The notes below the pieces were generated by a model. The model saw nothing but the letters and a program-made list of their open reading frames with translations, was not told the origin of the DNA and did no database searches. The position numbers were made by a program, and so were the translations under genes. A DNA stretch of 64,000 nucleotides, from NCBI GenBank assembly GCA_036702975.1, contig DATNPX010000056.1:124001-188000 (forward strand), in the 5' to 3' direction. Shown here in pieces: positions 54,278-62,674 of the stretch. The stretch's first letter is position 1, and the number at the start of each line of letters is the position of its first letter. Origin of the DNA: DATNPX01 sp036702975. Its GTDB lineage: Bacteria; Cyanobacteriota; Vampirovibrionia; Obscuribacterales; Obscuribacteraceae.

Positions 54278-54572
54278 AGATATTCCTGGGGGATCAACCG
54301 AGTTACCAGTCTCAGTTGGAGTATCAAGCGACCTCAATCTATAGCGACACGATGGGTTGCTTTATCATCCCTTGGATTGATCAATGGGATGATTTTCAAG
54401 TCTGGACGGGAAAACCCAGAATCACCGCCTGCTTTCAAACTTTTGCGCAACAAACTGTTCGTGACAAAACGAAACAAGTGTCAGTCAAGCAGGTGATTCT
54501 GCACCTCGCAGGCTGTACGGCACTCTACTCATAGCTGGCGGAGTGGGCTAACCGGGCGGTCTCATTTCCGAC

Positions 54573-55250
54573 TTACGGACCAAAGTAAGCTTGCAGTGAA
54601 CCGACCGACGGATCAGCTGTACTGGCTTGTACCCCAACACCGATGCCACCGGCGCTAACGGACAAACCCAACCCCGGGGCGGATATATTGATACCGGCGC
54701 CCGAAGAAGGCCAACCACCATTTTGTCTAAGAAATGGGCAGTCGACGACGTTGAGGTCGACCGAACTAGTCGATACCACTGGCAATGGTTGTCCTGCATA
54801 TGTCGAAACTGGACAGCCAGGCGCAACTCCTCCCAGGTCGAAATTAAATCCTAGGCCTACGCCGCTGCCACTACTATCGGTGCCTATGCTGACTCCTATG
54901 CCAAATCCAGATGGTCCTCCGCTCTGTGATCCGGCAAATCCATAGCCGAAAGTTCCTGATGGAATTGGCGTATTATCCACGCTATTAGGAGCTGTCAAGG
55001 CTGTACATGCAGCTTGCAAGCCGTAGGCTCTACCTCCAATCACTCCTGCATCGAGAGCTTGCGCACCTGTCAATAAGTTGCTGCTGTGATTTGTGTCTCC
55101 CGTGGCGCCGCCAGAATCAAAAGCTCCATTGGCATTCATTGTTGGTGCTTGCGCTGTGTATGGGCTGAGAAATTCTTGTGCAGAGACTGGTATCGGATGC
55201 CCAAACACCGCCAAGACCAACATGGAAAACAATAACTTCGATCTAGTCAT
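54573..55250 (-). CDS. Secreted Gly/Ser-rich protein (225 aa), unknown
   Basis: A 225-residue exported protein. The signal peptide occupies residues 1-24 (LLFSMLVLAVFGHPIPVSA). The mature part is rich in Gly, Ser and Val, with alternating strands such as SGFGIGVSIGTDSSGSGVGL and SAPGLGLSVSAGGIGVGVQ, a pattern expected for beta-barrel or fibrous beta structure. Two or three Cys residues could form disulfides. No family is recognised. It lies upstream of the respiratory operon in the same orientation but separated by about 295 nt. Confidence 0.68.
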   Translation of the reverse strand: MTRSKLLFSMLVLAVFGHPIPVSAQEFLSPYTAQAPTMNANGAFDSGGATGDTNHSSNLLTGAQALDAGVIGGRAYGLQAACTALTAPNSVDNTPIPSGTFGYGFAGSQSGGPSGFGIGVSIGTDSSGSGVGLGFNFDLGGVAPGCPVSTYAGQPLPVVSTSSVDLNVVDCPFLRQNGGWPSSGAGINISAPGLGLSVSAGGIGVGVQASTADPSVGSLQAYFGP

Positions 55251-55326
55251 TTTCGCTCCCCTCTGTGCAGCTTATTGTATTCGAGCCGATTTTCTCGAAA
55301 TACGTTAGTAAGTGGTTGAGAATCCG

Positions 55327-55350
55327 CATTAGCATCCTTGAGCGCTAATG
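55327..55350. repeat. Inverted repeat CATTAGC-N10-GCTAATG
   Basis: A perfect 7-bp inverted repeat with a 10-nt spacer. It lies between the secreted-protein gene (start 55250, minus) and the stop of the papain-like gene at 55462, and has no T-run. It could be an operator or a weak terminator. Confidence 0.35.
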
Positions 55351-55461
55351 TAGCCTTTGGCGTATGAAAACCGCGTGTACGAACATCGGTGCAAAGTCTA
55401 GATCGGTAATATAGCCATGCGGACTTCACTCTGTGGGAATTCGAGCCATTAGCAATATGCT

Positions 55462-57993
55462 CTACCCTGCAGTCACAGGTGCAGTCTGCGCCGCAAGTTC
55501 CTGCCGAATCTTTTCTTGTCGCTCCGCGGGCAGTGTGCCAAGAACTCTTTCAAACTCCTCTGATGCTCTTTCGAAAGTTTTCTTCTTCTGTGCATCGAAC
55601 TTTCCATCCTTTTCCGCGGCTTGCTTTTCCTTGGTGATGGAAGCCATAGTTTCCGTCAACTTGTGGTCAGCGAATTCGGGCACTCCGCCCATGAAGCCAT
55701 TCTCCAGTTCCACACCGATCATCTTTACTCGTTTGTCCGCGGGCAGTGCGTTGACCTCTTGCTGTATTTCAAACCACGTGTGTCTGGCCTTTGCGACTTC
55801 CGTCATGTCGTTGCTGTGCATTCCGTGGCCGAGCTCTTTTGCTGAATCTTTGATCAAGCTGGCCAGCTCCTGTTCATTTTGTTCGCTGCCCTTTCCGGCT
55901 TGGCGCTTGAGTCGCAGTAAATCCACCTCTTTTGCATAATCTCGTTTGCCATTCTCTTTGTTGTAAGCGACGTCGTGCTCTAACTCCTTGATCTGCTCGG
56001 AATTATTCGGATTGCGCATGCTGTGATACAAGTCGTGCACCGAAATCTCGCTGGTTCCGTTTGGGTGATCTACTTTGCTGTCCCACTGATTGTCCAGCGC
56101 AACCCGAGCTGGCGGACCTTCTTGATAGTCGGTCACCGTTACTACGTGCCAGTCGCCAGGGTTACCTGATGGATTGCCTATGTCCGAAACGAATGGTTCG
56201 TTCCCTGTATGAACTCTCACGGCGATAGGTAGTTTGCCTTGCTCTTTTGCTGCTTTGATCTGTTCGTTCAACTGTTGCTCGGATGTGACCTCAGGCACGC
56301 TATCGCGTGCTGCCTCTGAGTCTTTGTGCCTTACTAACCAGTTTTCCTTTTCACCATTGATTGCGTTGCCGACGTTTTGCACGTCTGCATCCGTTAGATG
56401 TGGGTGTCTAAATAGCTTGGGATCGGTTCTACCTCTCAGTTTGTCGTACCAATCTGGCCCCTCTTCTTTGGGCGGCGTCTTTGCGTAGTCCATATTTCTG
56501 TCGCCATGATCGTTTGGATTGTTCGGGTCTGCATCGTGCTGCTCGTAGTGCAGGGTCGAACCCTTTTCTCGATAGCCAACATTGACAGCTGTTACTTGAA
56601 ATAATTGACTTGCGTAACTACGACCGCCGTCAACAGGAGGGTTTGTGCAAGCCGTATCATGCGGTTTCAAGCTCTCCTGGTCTAACTGAACGGCCGTTCC
56701 TGATTTGGTCGTATACGATCCGGTCGTTGCCATGTCAGCCACCAATCGCGATGCCTCCGATGGTGTTCTGGTATAAGCTCGCGTTTCTGCTACTGTCACA
56801 TTGCAGGTAGGATGTGGAAGTTGTCCGATTGAGGTAGGAGTCGCCGCCTGACTCATTACTTGTTCGGCGATTTCAATGCGATGTCGTTGGTCGATTGGCA
56901 CGTTCGGATTGTCTGGTGCGTCGAAGATTCTGCCAATTTGCTGATAGGTTTTTCCTACTTCTTGTTGTCGCTTTTCATGTGCTTCTTTTTCCGAGAGACC
57001 TTGCTTCTTGTAGTTTTCTTCGATCTCTTTCGAACGGTCTTCGAGTCTTGCCATGTCTGCCTGAAACTTCGCAAGCTGCTCCGGGTCGTGGATTTTCGCT
57101 TCCGCCTTTTCCTTTAGCGCATCACGTTCAGATTTGACAAAGTCACCGTCGAGCTCTTCGTGTGGCTTATCACTCGGCTTTTCGCGAATCTCGATCTTTC
57201 CGTCAGCACCTTTCTTTAAGTCGAAATTGTCTTCAGGGCGCGGACCCCAGTGGTGCTCATTCACGTCTGAGCCATTTTTCTCTCTTGTGTAACCCCTGCC
57301 GTCGGTGTAGTCCACTTGCTCTTTTTGATCGGCCCATTTAGTGTGCGTATTACCGGCTCTGTCTGTACCCTGCAGCGAGTTGTCTGGCTGTCTTGTCAAT
57401 TCGTAATTATTCTCTGGAGCTGGTCCTTTGTGAGTTTCGCTGGTTGGTTTTCCGTCAGCTCCCATGATTGTTTTGTAGCTTGTTCCGTCATGGTTGGTTC
57501 GCTCGAGATCGCCATTTGGAACTTTAGTCTCGCGATCACCATTCACGAACTCTTTCGTTTCGCTTTTGTCTGAGTTGACGGTGCGCAAGTAGTTTTCGTC
57601 GGCTGTTTTACCCCAGTGAGTTTCGGTGAAGCTGCCTTGCTTTCCGTCGCGATGGTCGTAGCCCGTCGAGCCGTCTTTGCTTTCAACCTTGTAATGACCG
57701 GTTCCAAGCTCCGTGCGCTTGTTTCCGTCGGCGTCTGTGGTGACACCCTTCTTATCCGAGATGTGTTTGGCGGGTTTGAAGGTGTGAAAGTCGTTGGCGG
57801 CATAGAGGGACGCTGCATCACAATCTAGAAAACTGACTGTGTTCTCGCTTGCCGGTCTGCCAGTTGGACTTATGCGGTCTTTACCCGGCACGTTCATGTT
57901 TTGCCAGGTGGCAGCTGATAGCAGGGCAGCGTCAGTTTGATGAGAAGCTTGGTCCCGTGCCTGATCTGTAGAATTTGTTGTATCAATCGCCAT
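55462..57993 (-). CDS. Large cytoplasmic-type protein with repeats and a possible papain-like Cys-His-Asn domain (843 aa)
   Basis: No signal peptide. The N-terminus is MAIDTTNSTDQARDQ, matching the MAIDSTE start of the protein at 62675. Residues about 90-275 hold several degenerate ~45-residue repeats with HWG or HKGP and ENxxLxR elements (for example HHWGPRPEDNFDLKKGADGK), similar in feel to RHS/YD repeats. A charged coiled-coil region follows (about 285-350). Residues 395-640 hold HPTCNVTVAETRAY (C397), GDWHVVTVTDYQ (H616) and VALDNQWD (N635), arranged in the order and spacing of papain- or transglutaminase-fold enzymes. The end is helical and charged. Peptidase activity is inference from this triad pattern. 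ATG 57993 is the first codon of the frame. Confidence 0.72.
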   Translation of the reverse strand: MAIDTTNSTDQARDQASHQTDAALLSAATWQNMNVPGKDRISPTGRPASENTVSFLDCDAASLYAANDFHTFKPAKHISDKKGVTTDADGNKRTELGTGHYKVESKDGSTGYDHRDGKQGSFTETHWGKTADENYLRTVNSDKSETKEFVNGDRETKVPNGDLERTNHDGTSYKTIMGADGKPTSETHKGPAPENNYELTRQPDNSLQGTDRAGNTHTKWADQKEQVDYTDGRGYTREKNGSDVNEHHWGPRPEDNFDLKKGADGKIEIREKPSDKPHEELDGDFVKSERDALKEKAEAKIHDPEQLAKFQADMARLEDRSKEIEENYKKQGLSEKEAHEKRQQEVGKTYQQIGRIFDAPDNPNVPIDQRHRIEIAEQVMSQAATPTSIGQLPHPTCNVTVAETRAYTRTPSEASRLVADMATTGSYTTKSGTAVQLDQESLKPHDTACTNPPVDGGRSYASQLFQVTAVNVGYREKGSTLHYEQHDADPNNPNDHGDRNMDYAKTPPKEEGPDWYDKLRGRTDPKLFRHPHLTDADVQNVGNAINGEKENWLVRHKDSEAARDSVPEVTSEQQLNEQIKAAKEQGKLPIAVRVHTGNEPFVSDIGNPSGNPGDWHVVTVTDYQEGPPARVALDNQWDSKVDHPNGTSEISVHDLYHSMRNPNNSEQIKELEHDVAYNKENGKRDYAKEVDLLRLKRQAGKGSEQNEQELASLIKDSAKELGHGMHSNDMTEVAKARHTWFEIQQEVNALPADKRVKMIGVELENGFMGGVPEFADHKLTETMASITKEKQAAEKDGKFDAQKKKTFERASEEFERVLGTLPAERQEKIRQELAAQTAPVTAG

Positions 57994-58119
57994 GCATTCA
58001 CCCGCATTACGAGTGAGAATCTAGCCAATTAATTATGAAAAGCGCGTGTACTTCACACGCTTGCGCGAAGGGCGAATGCAAACAGCGGAAACTATCCGGA
58101 TGTAATTGAAATTTTGTGT

Positions 58120-58404
58120 TTAGTGGGAAGTAGCGTAGCGAAATTTGATGAATTCCACGAATTCCCACGCTTTATTCTGTAAGTTGGAACTCGGGCATGC
58201 CCTGCAGATGTGCAAGAAGGTGCTGCGCGCGGATGGATAATTCTTGCTTTTTAGGTATGACATGCCAAGAAAAATCCAAGAATTCCAATCTTCCGGGGCC
58301 CATTCGTTCAACTTGTACAGGCGCTCGGCCGCTACATCATACAGCCCCGTGCGATATGCTGCCATTGCCAGGTCTTTCAAATGCTCTGCTCTTTCATTTA
58401 ACAT
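58120..58404 (-). CDS. Small TPR-like protein (94 aa)
   Basis: A 94-residue helical protein with tandem TPR-like hairpins: LKDLAMAAYRTGLYDVAAERL and DWNSWIFLGMSYLKSKNYPS. A third helix pair closes the fold. ATG 58404 has a perfect AGGAGG exactly 6 nt upstream, so it is preferred over the longer frame from 58479. The protein is probably a small adaptor. It lies just upstream of the papain-like gene on the same strand, separated by 126 nt. Confidence 0.72.
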   Translation of the reverse strand: MLNERAEHLKDLAMAAYRTGLYDVAAERLYKLNEWAPEDWNSWIFLGMSYLKSKNYPSARSTFLHICRACPSSNLQNKAWEFVEFIKFRYATSH

Positions 58405-58610
58405 GATGTGCCTCCTACTTGGGGGCAGTCTAACCATATGTGTCTGATGCAATAGACGTTCGGTTAGTTCCTCATCCAACCTCTAACAGGTCTGGTCCAG
58501 GGCGTTAGCGCATGTCATTTGGAGGAGTCAGAATGTAGATTATCAGCACTCATAGTATTGTCGAAAAAGGATAGAATCAAAGCACGGTTAGGTACGGACA
58601 AGAGCGCACT

Positions 58611-58883
58611 ATGAGTGAGAGTGACCAGCATCCTGGCAAATCAGGACTTCTGAAGCCTAAGTACTTAGTTGGTATTTTGAGTTTTGTTATACCTTTTCTG
58701 ATCGGCGGCTTGTGCGGTGTCTTTTGGTATAACTTCAAAACCAGATTGCCACTGGATGCTGAGCAGAGCGCTGCACAGGATGCAGAATTCAATAATGCAT
58801 TTTTGAAGAATGGTTTTGTAACTGGATCTGTGGGCCTCGCAGCGTATGCTGCGTTCAGTGTTTCGCGTCGTCGTCGGTCTTAG
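58611..58883 (+). CDS. Small membrane protein (90 aa)
   Basis: A 90-residue protein with one clear membrane helix (about 21-40, VGILSFVIPFLIGGLCGVFW) and a second weaker one near 68-85 (GFVTGSVGLAAYAAFSV), then a basic tail RRRRS. It ends inside the converging lysozyme-like gene, overlapping by 29 nt. No strong ribosome site was seen. Family unknown. Confidence 0.55.
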   Translation: MSESDQHPGKSGLLKPKYLVGILSFVIPFLIGGLCGVFWYNFKTRLPLDAEQSAAQDAEFNNAFLKNGFVTGSVGLAAYAAFSVSRRRRS

Positions 58884-59967
58884 ATTTTGGAATCCTGGCG
58901 AGATTGCTCATCACGTGCTGTACGTGAATTGAGTGTTTGATTACCTCACTGCTAGGAAACTGCTCGTCCTTCAGATCTTTGTGCAGTATCTTCTGGATGT
59001 TTAGACTAAGCTTGTCTTCGCAAGCGACATATTGCTTGGGATTGCCGAATGAGTGAACATCTGGGTTATACATGTATGCAAGACTCTCGGCTGTGACCTC
59101 GTTCGGTTTGAGGTGTCGTTTCTCGATTTCGTCGGCGAAATAAGCGCCAGTTAAGAGGGCGGCATTTTTCTTGTCTAAAGCTGCGCGAATAGGATCGTCT
59201 TTCATGTGTTGTAAAAAAGGATATTTCGGGTCACCGTGCGCGTCTTTCTCTTCGATCAAGCGTCGAATGTGGCGGATTTGCATTTGGGCAGGACCAATAG
59301 AAGCGTAAGAATCTTCTTTGCCGTTCTTAAGGCGAACAGTTCCTGTCTTCGCAATCTCATCGTCTTGCATGGCATCCGTTAACTTATAAAAATGCTGCTC
59401 ATTCCGAAGGATTGCGCCGAGAATATTTTCAGGCAACTTATATTTGTCCAAGTGGGCAAGATGCAGGGCATCTCTGGCTGCAGCGTAGTCGACGAATTGG
59501 TCTTCTTTGCCTTCATGAGGATGGAACTGACGAGATGTGGCTTCCTGGATTTCACCTGTGTGTTTCCCCAATTCCTGTCCTACTGGATGACGCAGATGAT
59601 CCAGTGGATTGTGGATTTTGTATGCGATCGCCGCTTCCGTTGGGATTGGCGTATCGGGCACTTTATCCAATTCGGCTTTGCTGAGTGCTGCAGAAAGTCC
59701 AGAATTTATGGTGCTGGACGGAGGCTCATCTTTTTGCATCGGACGCTTGTCTTTGACTTCTGAACCGTTACCCATATCAATGGCAAATGCATTGTTAGGA
59801 TCGCGTGTCAGCCTGAAAGTCTTGAATGCCTCACGCTCTTGGAGTCTCTGTTGGATGCTGTTGTCGGCTTTTTCGGTAATTGGCGTTCCTGGAGGCGGTT
59901 TGTCTCCGGGCTTGACCGATTGCTTTTCGACGCCGTGATCGCTGGTGTGGGATTTGTCTGTGGTCAT
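58855..59967 (-). CDS. Lysozyme/lytic transglycosylase-like protein without a signal peptide (370 aa)
   Basis: The first ~110 residues are Lys/Asp/Pro-rich and disordered. The central part (about 175-305) resembles an SLT/lysozyme fold: PENILGAILRNEQHFYKL carries a candidate catalytic Glu (E190), and SYASIGPAQMQIRHI matches the transglycosylase S-x-G-x-x-Q-x-x motif. A later AYMYNPDVHS block could be the usual Y-N-x-G-like element. Such enzymes cut glycan strands of peptidoglycan. No signal peptide is present, so export may need a specialised route. The frame starts at 60102, but ATG 59967 has a GCAGG-type site and the upstream part looks non-coding. Confidence 0.65.
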   Translation of the reverse strand: MTTDKSHTSDHGVEKQSVKPGDKPPPGTPITEKADNSIQQRLQEREAFKTFRLTRDPNNAFAIDMGNGSEVKDKRPMQKDEPPSSTINSGLSAALSKAELDKVPDTPIPTEAAIAYKIHNPLDHLRHPVGQELGKHTGEIQEATSRQFHPHEGKEDQFVDYAAARDALHLAHLDKYKLPENILGAILRNEQHFYKLTDAMQDDEIAKTGTVRLKNGKEDSYASIGPAQMQIRHIRRLIEEKDAHGDPKYPFLQHMKDDPIRAALDKKNAALLTGAYFADEIEKRHLKPNEVTAESLAYMYNPDVHSFGNPKQYVACEDKLSLNIQKILHKDLKDEQFPSSEVIKHSIHVQHVMSNLARIPKSKTDDDAKH

Positions 59968-60412
59968 GATTGCCTGCGGATGCCTATCCTCGCATCCTTC
60001 GATTATATGACAGGTCAATCTTGCAAATTGGTTGCAGTTCCGCAATTCATTCGCCTGAATTTTGGATTTCCAACACTTAAATCTGAGATACGGAGTATGC
60101 AATCCGCGCTGCAGCCACTGCGGTCACTATTGGACGGTGTTCCACGATCAATTCGCTGTGGATGAAGAACAAACGGGATTGTTTTGTTCACTGCAGAAGG
60201 CTCATTCTGCGGGACTTTTTGACTTAATGGTCAATTTTGATGCGCTTTCGATGAATGAGGGGGTTTAGCCAACAAGCAGCAGTACTGACCATAAATCCTC
60301 CAAGATTTGGGCGGAAACGCAGATTCTAGAGATCGCCAAATTTGTTATTGAAAGCGCGGTGAAATATAATCATCAGATATAAGCCGTATCTTACGACATA
60401 ATGGCTCGGCTG
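59968..60412. other. Intergenic stretch of about 445 nt, no supported gene
   Basis: Short plus-strand frames exist (for example 60062-60268 with a CNPRCSHCGH stretch), but none has a good start, length or family. A hairpin GCTCGG..CCGAGC (near 60404-60424) overlaps the stop of the next minus-strand gene but has no T-run. A minus-strand GGAGG followed by a 22-codon ORF near 60260-60290 was not called. Confidence 0.4.
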
Positions 60413-60760
60413 CTAAGCCCGAGCTTCCTTTCTATCAACGACGTCTATTATCTCTGTCTTGATCTGAACGTGAAGATTTTCGCTTACCGCGGCGAAAATG
60501 GCTGATAGGTTGTTCATGCTTGGATTGCCATGTGCTGACAGCATTCGATGCAAGCTCTTAGATGGTGTTGGAATGCACTTCGCTAGCTCCTCAAAGCCAA
60601 TAGTGGCATTAACAAGATCGCGAAGAATCAAACGCGCTGTCTCCGGCTCGCCATTCAGTAGCAGACTCGCTGCTTTATCTAAAAGTGCTTTAGCAAATGC
60701 TGGGTCGCGGTTCATGCGCTCAAGAATAGTTTCTTTGAAATCTCTTGTAAGTGCCATCAT
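60413..60760 (-). CDS. XRE-type antitoxin-like DNA-binding protein (orphan)
   Basis: A 115-residue protein of the putative addiction-module antidote type. It has helical N-terminal residues (FKETILERMNRDPAFAKAL), a linking block (GEPETARLILRDLVNATIGFEELA) and an HTH region (PTPSKSLHRMLSAHGNPSMNN) in which PSKSLHRML is the likely recognition segment. The C-terminus is basic or acidic and short. These proteins normally pair with a RelE/Gp49-type toxin encoded next door. No toxin was found on either side; 108 nt upstream is hicB. The start is the first of two adjacent ATGs, with AGAGG at 6 nt. Confidence 0.78.
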   Translation of the reverse strand: MMALTRDFKETILERMNRDPAFAKALLDKAASLLLNGEPETARLILRDLVNATIGFEELAKCIPTPSKSLHRMLSAHGNPSMNNLSAIFAAVSENLHVQIKTEIIDVVDRKEARA

Positions 60761-60868
60761 CGGTTACCTCTTCCGATTCTTCGAGCGGCGGGCATTTCGG
60801 CGTTCAAAATTAGCGATGGTGCTCTACCAGCGTCAGTCACCGCAGTAATCGGCGCGTGACTGCTTGTG

Positions 60869-61213
60869 TCATACCGATGTGATGGCTTCCTCAATAGCAG
60901 CGGCAACCCATTCATTTAGACTTTTGTTTTCGGCTGCTGCTGACATAGCTGCTGCTTCGTGTACTGCAGGATTGAGGCTGACATTGAATTTTCCAGAGAA
61001 TTCGCGAAATGGAGAAATCCCCTTTTCGTTGCAGATCTCGAAGAAAACCTTCAAAGACTTGGCCCCTTCAGCCTTAAGGTCAGACACACTATCGGCGTAA
61101 AAATCAGCTCCACCAGTTAATCCTAGAAATTCACCTCGGAACATCTCAATTTTCGGATCAAAGCAAACGACAGCCTTATGTCCATCTATTTCAAGTACAT
61201 TTAAGTTGTTCAT
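60869..61213 (-). CDS. hicB: HicB family antitoxin
   Basis: A 114-residue antitoxin. The N-terminal beta-rich part matches the partial RNase H fold of HicB (VLEIDGHKAVVCFDPKIEMF then EFLGLTGGADFYADS). The C-terminal part is a ribbon-helix-helix or HTH-like segment (GKFNVSLNPAVHEAAAMSAA) that would bind its own promoter. Its ATG overlaps the stop of the hicA remnant by 4 nt (ATGA). It would normally neutralise the HicA RNase and repress the operon, but here the toxin is truncated. Confidence 0.88.
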   Translation of the reverse strand: MNNLNVLEIDGHKAVVCFDPKIEMFRGEFLGLTGGADFYADSVSDLKAEGAKSLKVFFEICNEKGISPFREFSGKFNVSLNPAVHEAAAMSAAAENKSLNEWVAAAIEEAITSV

Positions 61214-61347
61214 GGCTTAACTCCATGGCTTTCTAGCCATTTTCTGATGCTTGCCACAGCACCTTTGTCTGTATCCGGAGAAGGATGTGGGCGGTGAAAT
61301 ACCCTGACCTCCGAGAAAAGGACTGGTCCTACACGTGAGCCTCTCTT
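61210..61347 (-). pseudogene. hicA: 5'-truncated hicA toxin remnant
   Basis: In the frame ending TGA at 61210 the peptide is KRGSRVGPVLFSEVRVFHRP then HPSPDTDKGAVASIRKWLES-HGVKP. This matches the C-terminal half of HicA toxins of the GSRV...VFHRPHP type. A TAA at 61348-61350 lies directly before it, and no start codon exists in the remaining 45 codons. The upstream half (expected about 35-40 residues) is missing, so the toxin is not functional as encoded. The stop overlaps the hicB start, the normal arrangement for the pair. Confidence 0.75.
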
Positions 61348-61404
61348 TTACAAAATCGTACCATTTGTCGATGCTTGCTCTGCAGCCATATTTAGTTCAC
61401 GAGC

Positions 61405-62427
61405 TCATGTTTGAGCAGCCTCCACCTTAACAGAATACGCACCATCCGCAGCCGTCACTTCGACTCGCCCACTCGGGCGTCGAACAATAAAGTTTCCACA
61501 ACTATCCACCTCCATCTCCGTCCCGGCGGGTTCAATGAATCCGGTCGGTCTTCCTGTCCGGTCGTAGTGAATCCATGAATCACCTGTCTTTCTGCTGAAA
61601 CTCTCGCAAGTTGTATCGACTTTGAACAACGTGCCATCCACTGCATACTCGAACAGTTTGACTTCACCATCCGGGTGCGTGATGCTTGTCACTTTGCCAG
61701 ACGCATCTTTGATCAAAACTGATCCATTTGGTGCCTCGATCGTTTGCGAGCCACTTTTATCGGTGAATATGAAGTTTCCGCAGTCGTCGACTTTGCAATC
61801 ACTACCTTCGCCTAGGCAACTTCCGGCAGCAGAATTGTCGGCGTGATAGCGATTCCAGATCGAGTTTTCCTTATTCCAAAAGCTTCCATTCTTGGTGGAA
61901 AATCGTATCAATACACCCTCTAAATCATACTCAAAACTTCTGTGATTCCCGTCGGGCTGTGTCACGCTCAATACCCGTCCATCAATGGTCCTCACCAATG
62001 CTGAACCATCGGGAGCCTCTACCGATTGCGCACCTGCTTCGTCGACGAAGATGAAGTTGCCTTTTTGATCGATTTTAAAGCTGCAACCACCAGGCAGGCT
62101 TTCTCCAATCTTCTGGCCGCTCTTATCGAACTGACTCCAAATCTCACCCGCTCTTTTCCAATAAGAATTGTTTGTGCCAAACCGTGTCAGTTCGCCGGCT
62201 TCGTTGAATTCAAATGTGCGTTTAATACCGTTTGGATAAAGAACAGCACGAATATTTCCGTTCGCACCGCCATAGTCGATCCAACCGCGCGCATGCGTGA
62301 TCAGATCGAAAAGATCTTCTTCGCCAACGTGCAAGTTGGTTATTGTCTCTTCCGTACTGCGCCATCGGTCATTGAAATGTCCCCAGCGCAAAGCCTGATT
62401 GTTAGTTGATTGTTGTTGCGAGCCCAT
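61405..62427 (-). CDS. RHS/YD-like repeat protein (340 aa)
   Basis: A 340-residue protein without a signal peptide. Three ~95-residue repeats follow one another: each has a Gly/Trp entry (FGTNNSYWKRAGEIW and FSTKNGSFWNKENSIW), a GNFIF strand, an EAPxGS block and a TxPDG..xxFEY block. This resembles YD/RHS-repeat beta-wraps such as those in polymorphic toxins, but without the C-terminal toxin module. The start at 62427 is the first ATG of a long open frame. It lies in the accessory cluster of large proteins and is probably a surface or effector scaffold. No enzymatic motif is visible. Confidence 0.7.
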   Translation of the reverse strand: MGSQQQSTNNQALRWGHFNDRWRSTEETITNLHVGEEDLFDLITHARGWIDYGGANGNIRAVLYPNGIKRTFEFNEAGELTRFGTNNSYWKRAGEIWSQFDKSGQKIGESLPGGCSFKIDQKGNFIFVDEAGAQSVEAPDGSALVRTIDGRVLSVTQPDGNHRSFEYDLEGVLIRFSTKNGSFWNKENSIWNRYHADNSAAGSCLGEGSDCKVDDCGNFIFTDKSGSQTIEAPNGSVLIKDASGKVTSITHPDGEVKLFEYAVDGTLFKVDTTCESFSRKTGDSWIHYDRTGRPTGFIEPAGTEMEVDSCGNFIVRRPSGRVEVTAADGAYSVKVEAAQT

Positions 62428-62674
62428 ATTGAGTTTTGCCTCGTATGACGGCTGACCTTGTGATTTTATTCAGAGTAACTTCCGGCTTATGAAATTTGCG
62501 TGTGCTGGTTCGACCGCTGGTTCGGCGAGGTGGCTAGCGCGATACACGACGTTTTCATATTTGAATCGTTAAAGTTCACACATTCAAGCGAGCGCGCTTG
62601 AACCTTACTAAGAGTCGTGCGTTACGGGCAACAGGCAGTTCAGCCGAATCCGTTACAAATAGGGGAAGAGCCAA

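Noticed and set aside
60062..60268. Plus-strand ORF with a CNPRCSHCGH stretch
   Set aside because: No ribosome site or recognisable fold; the region overlaps no conserved gene and the peptide looks random outside the Cys cluster.
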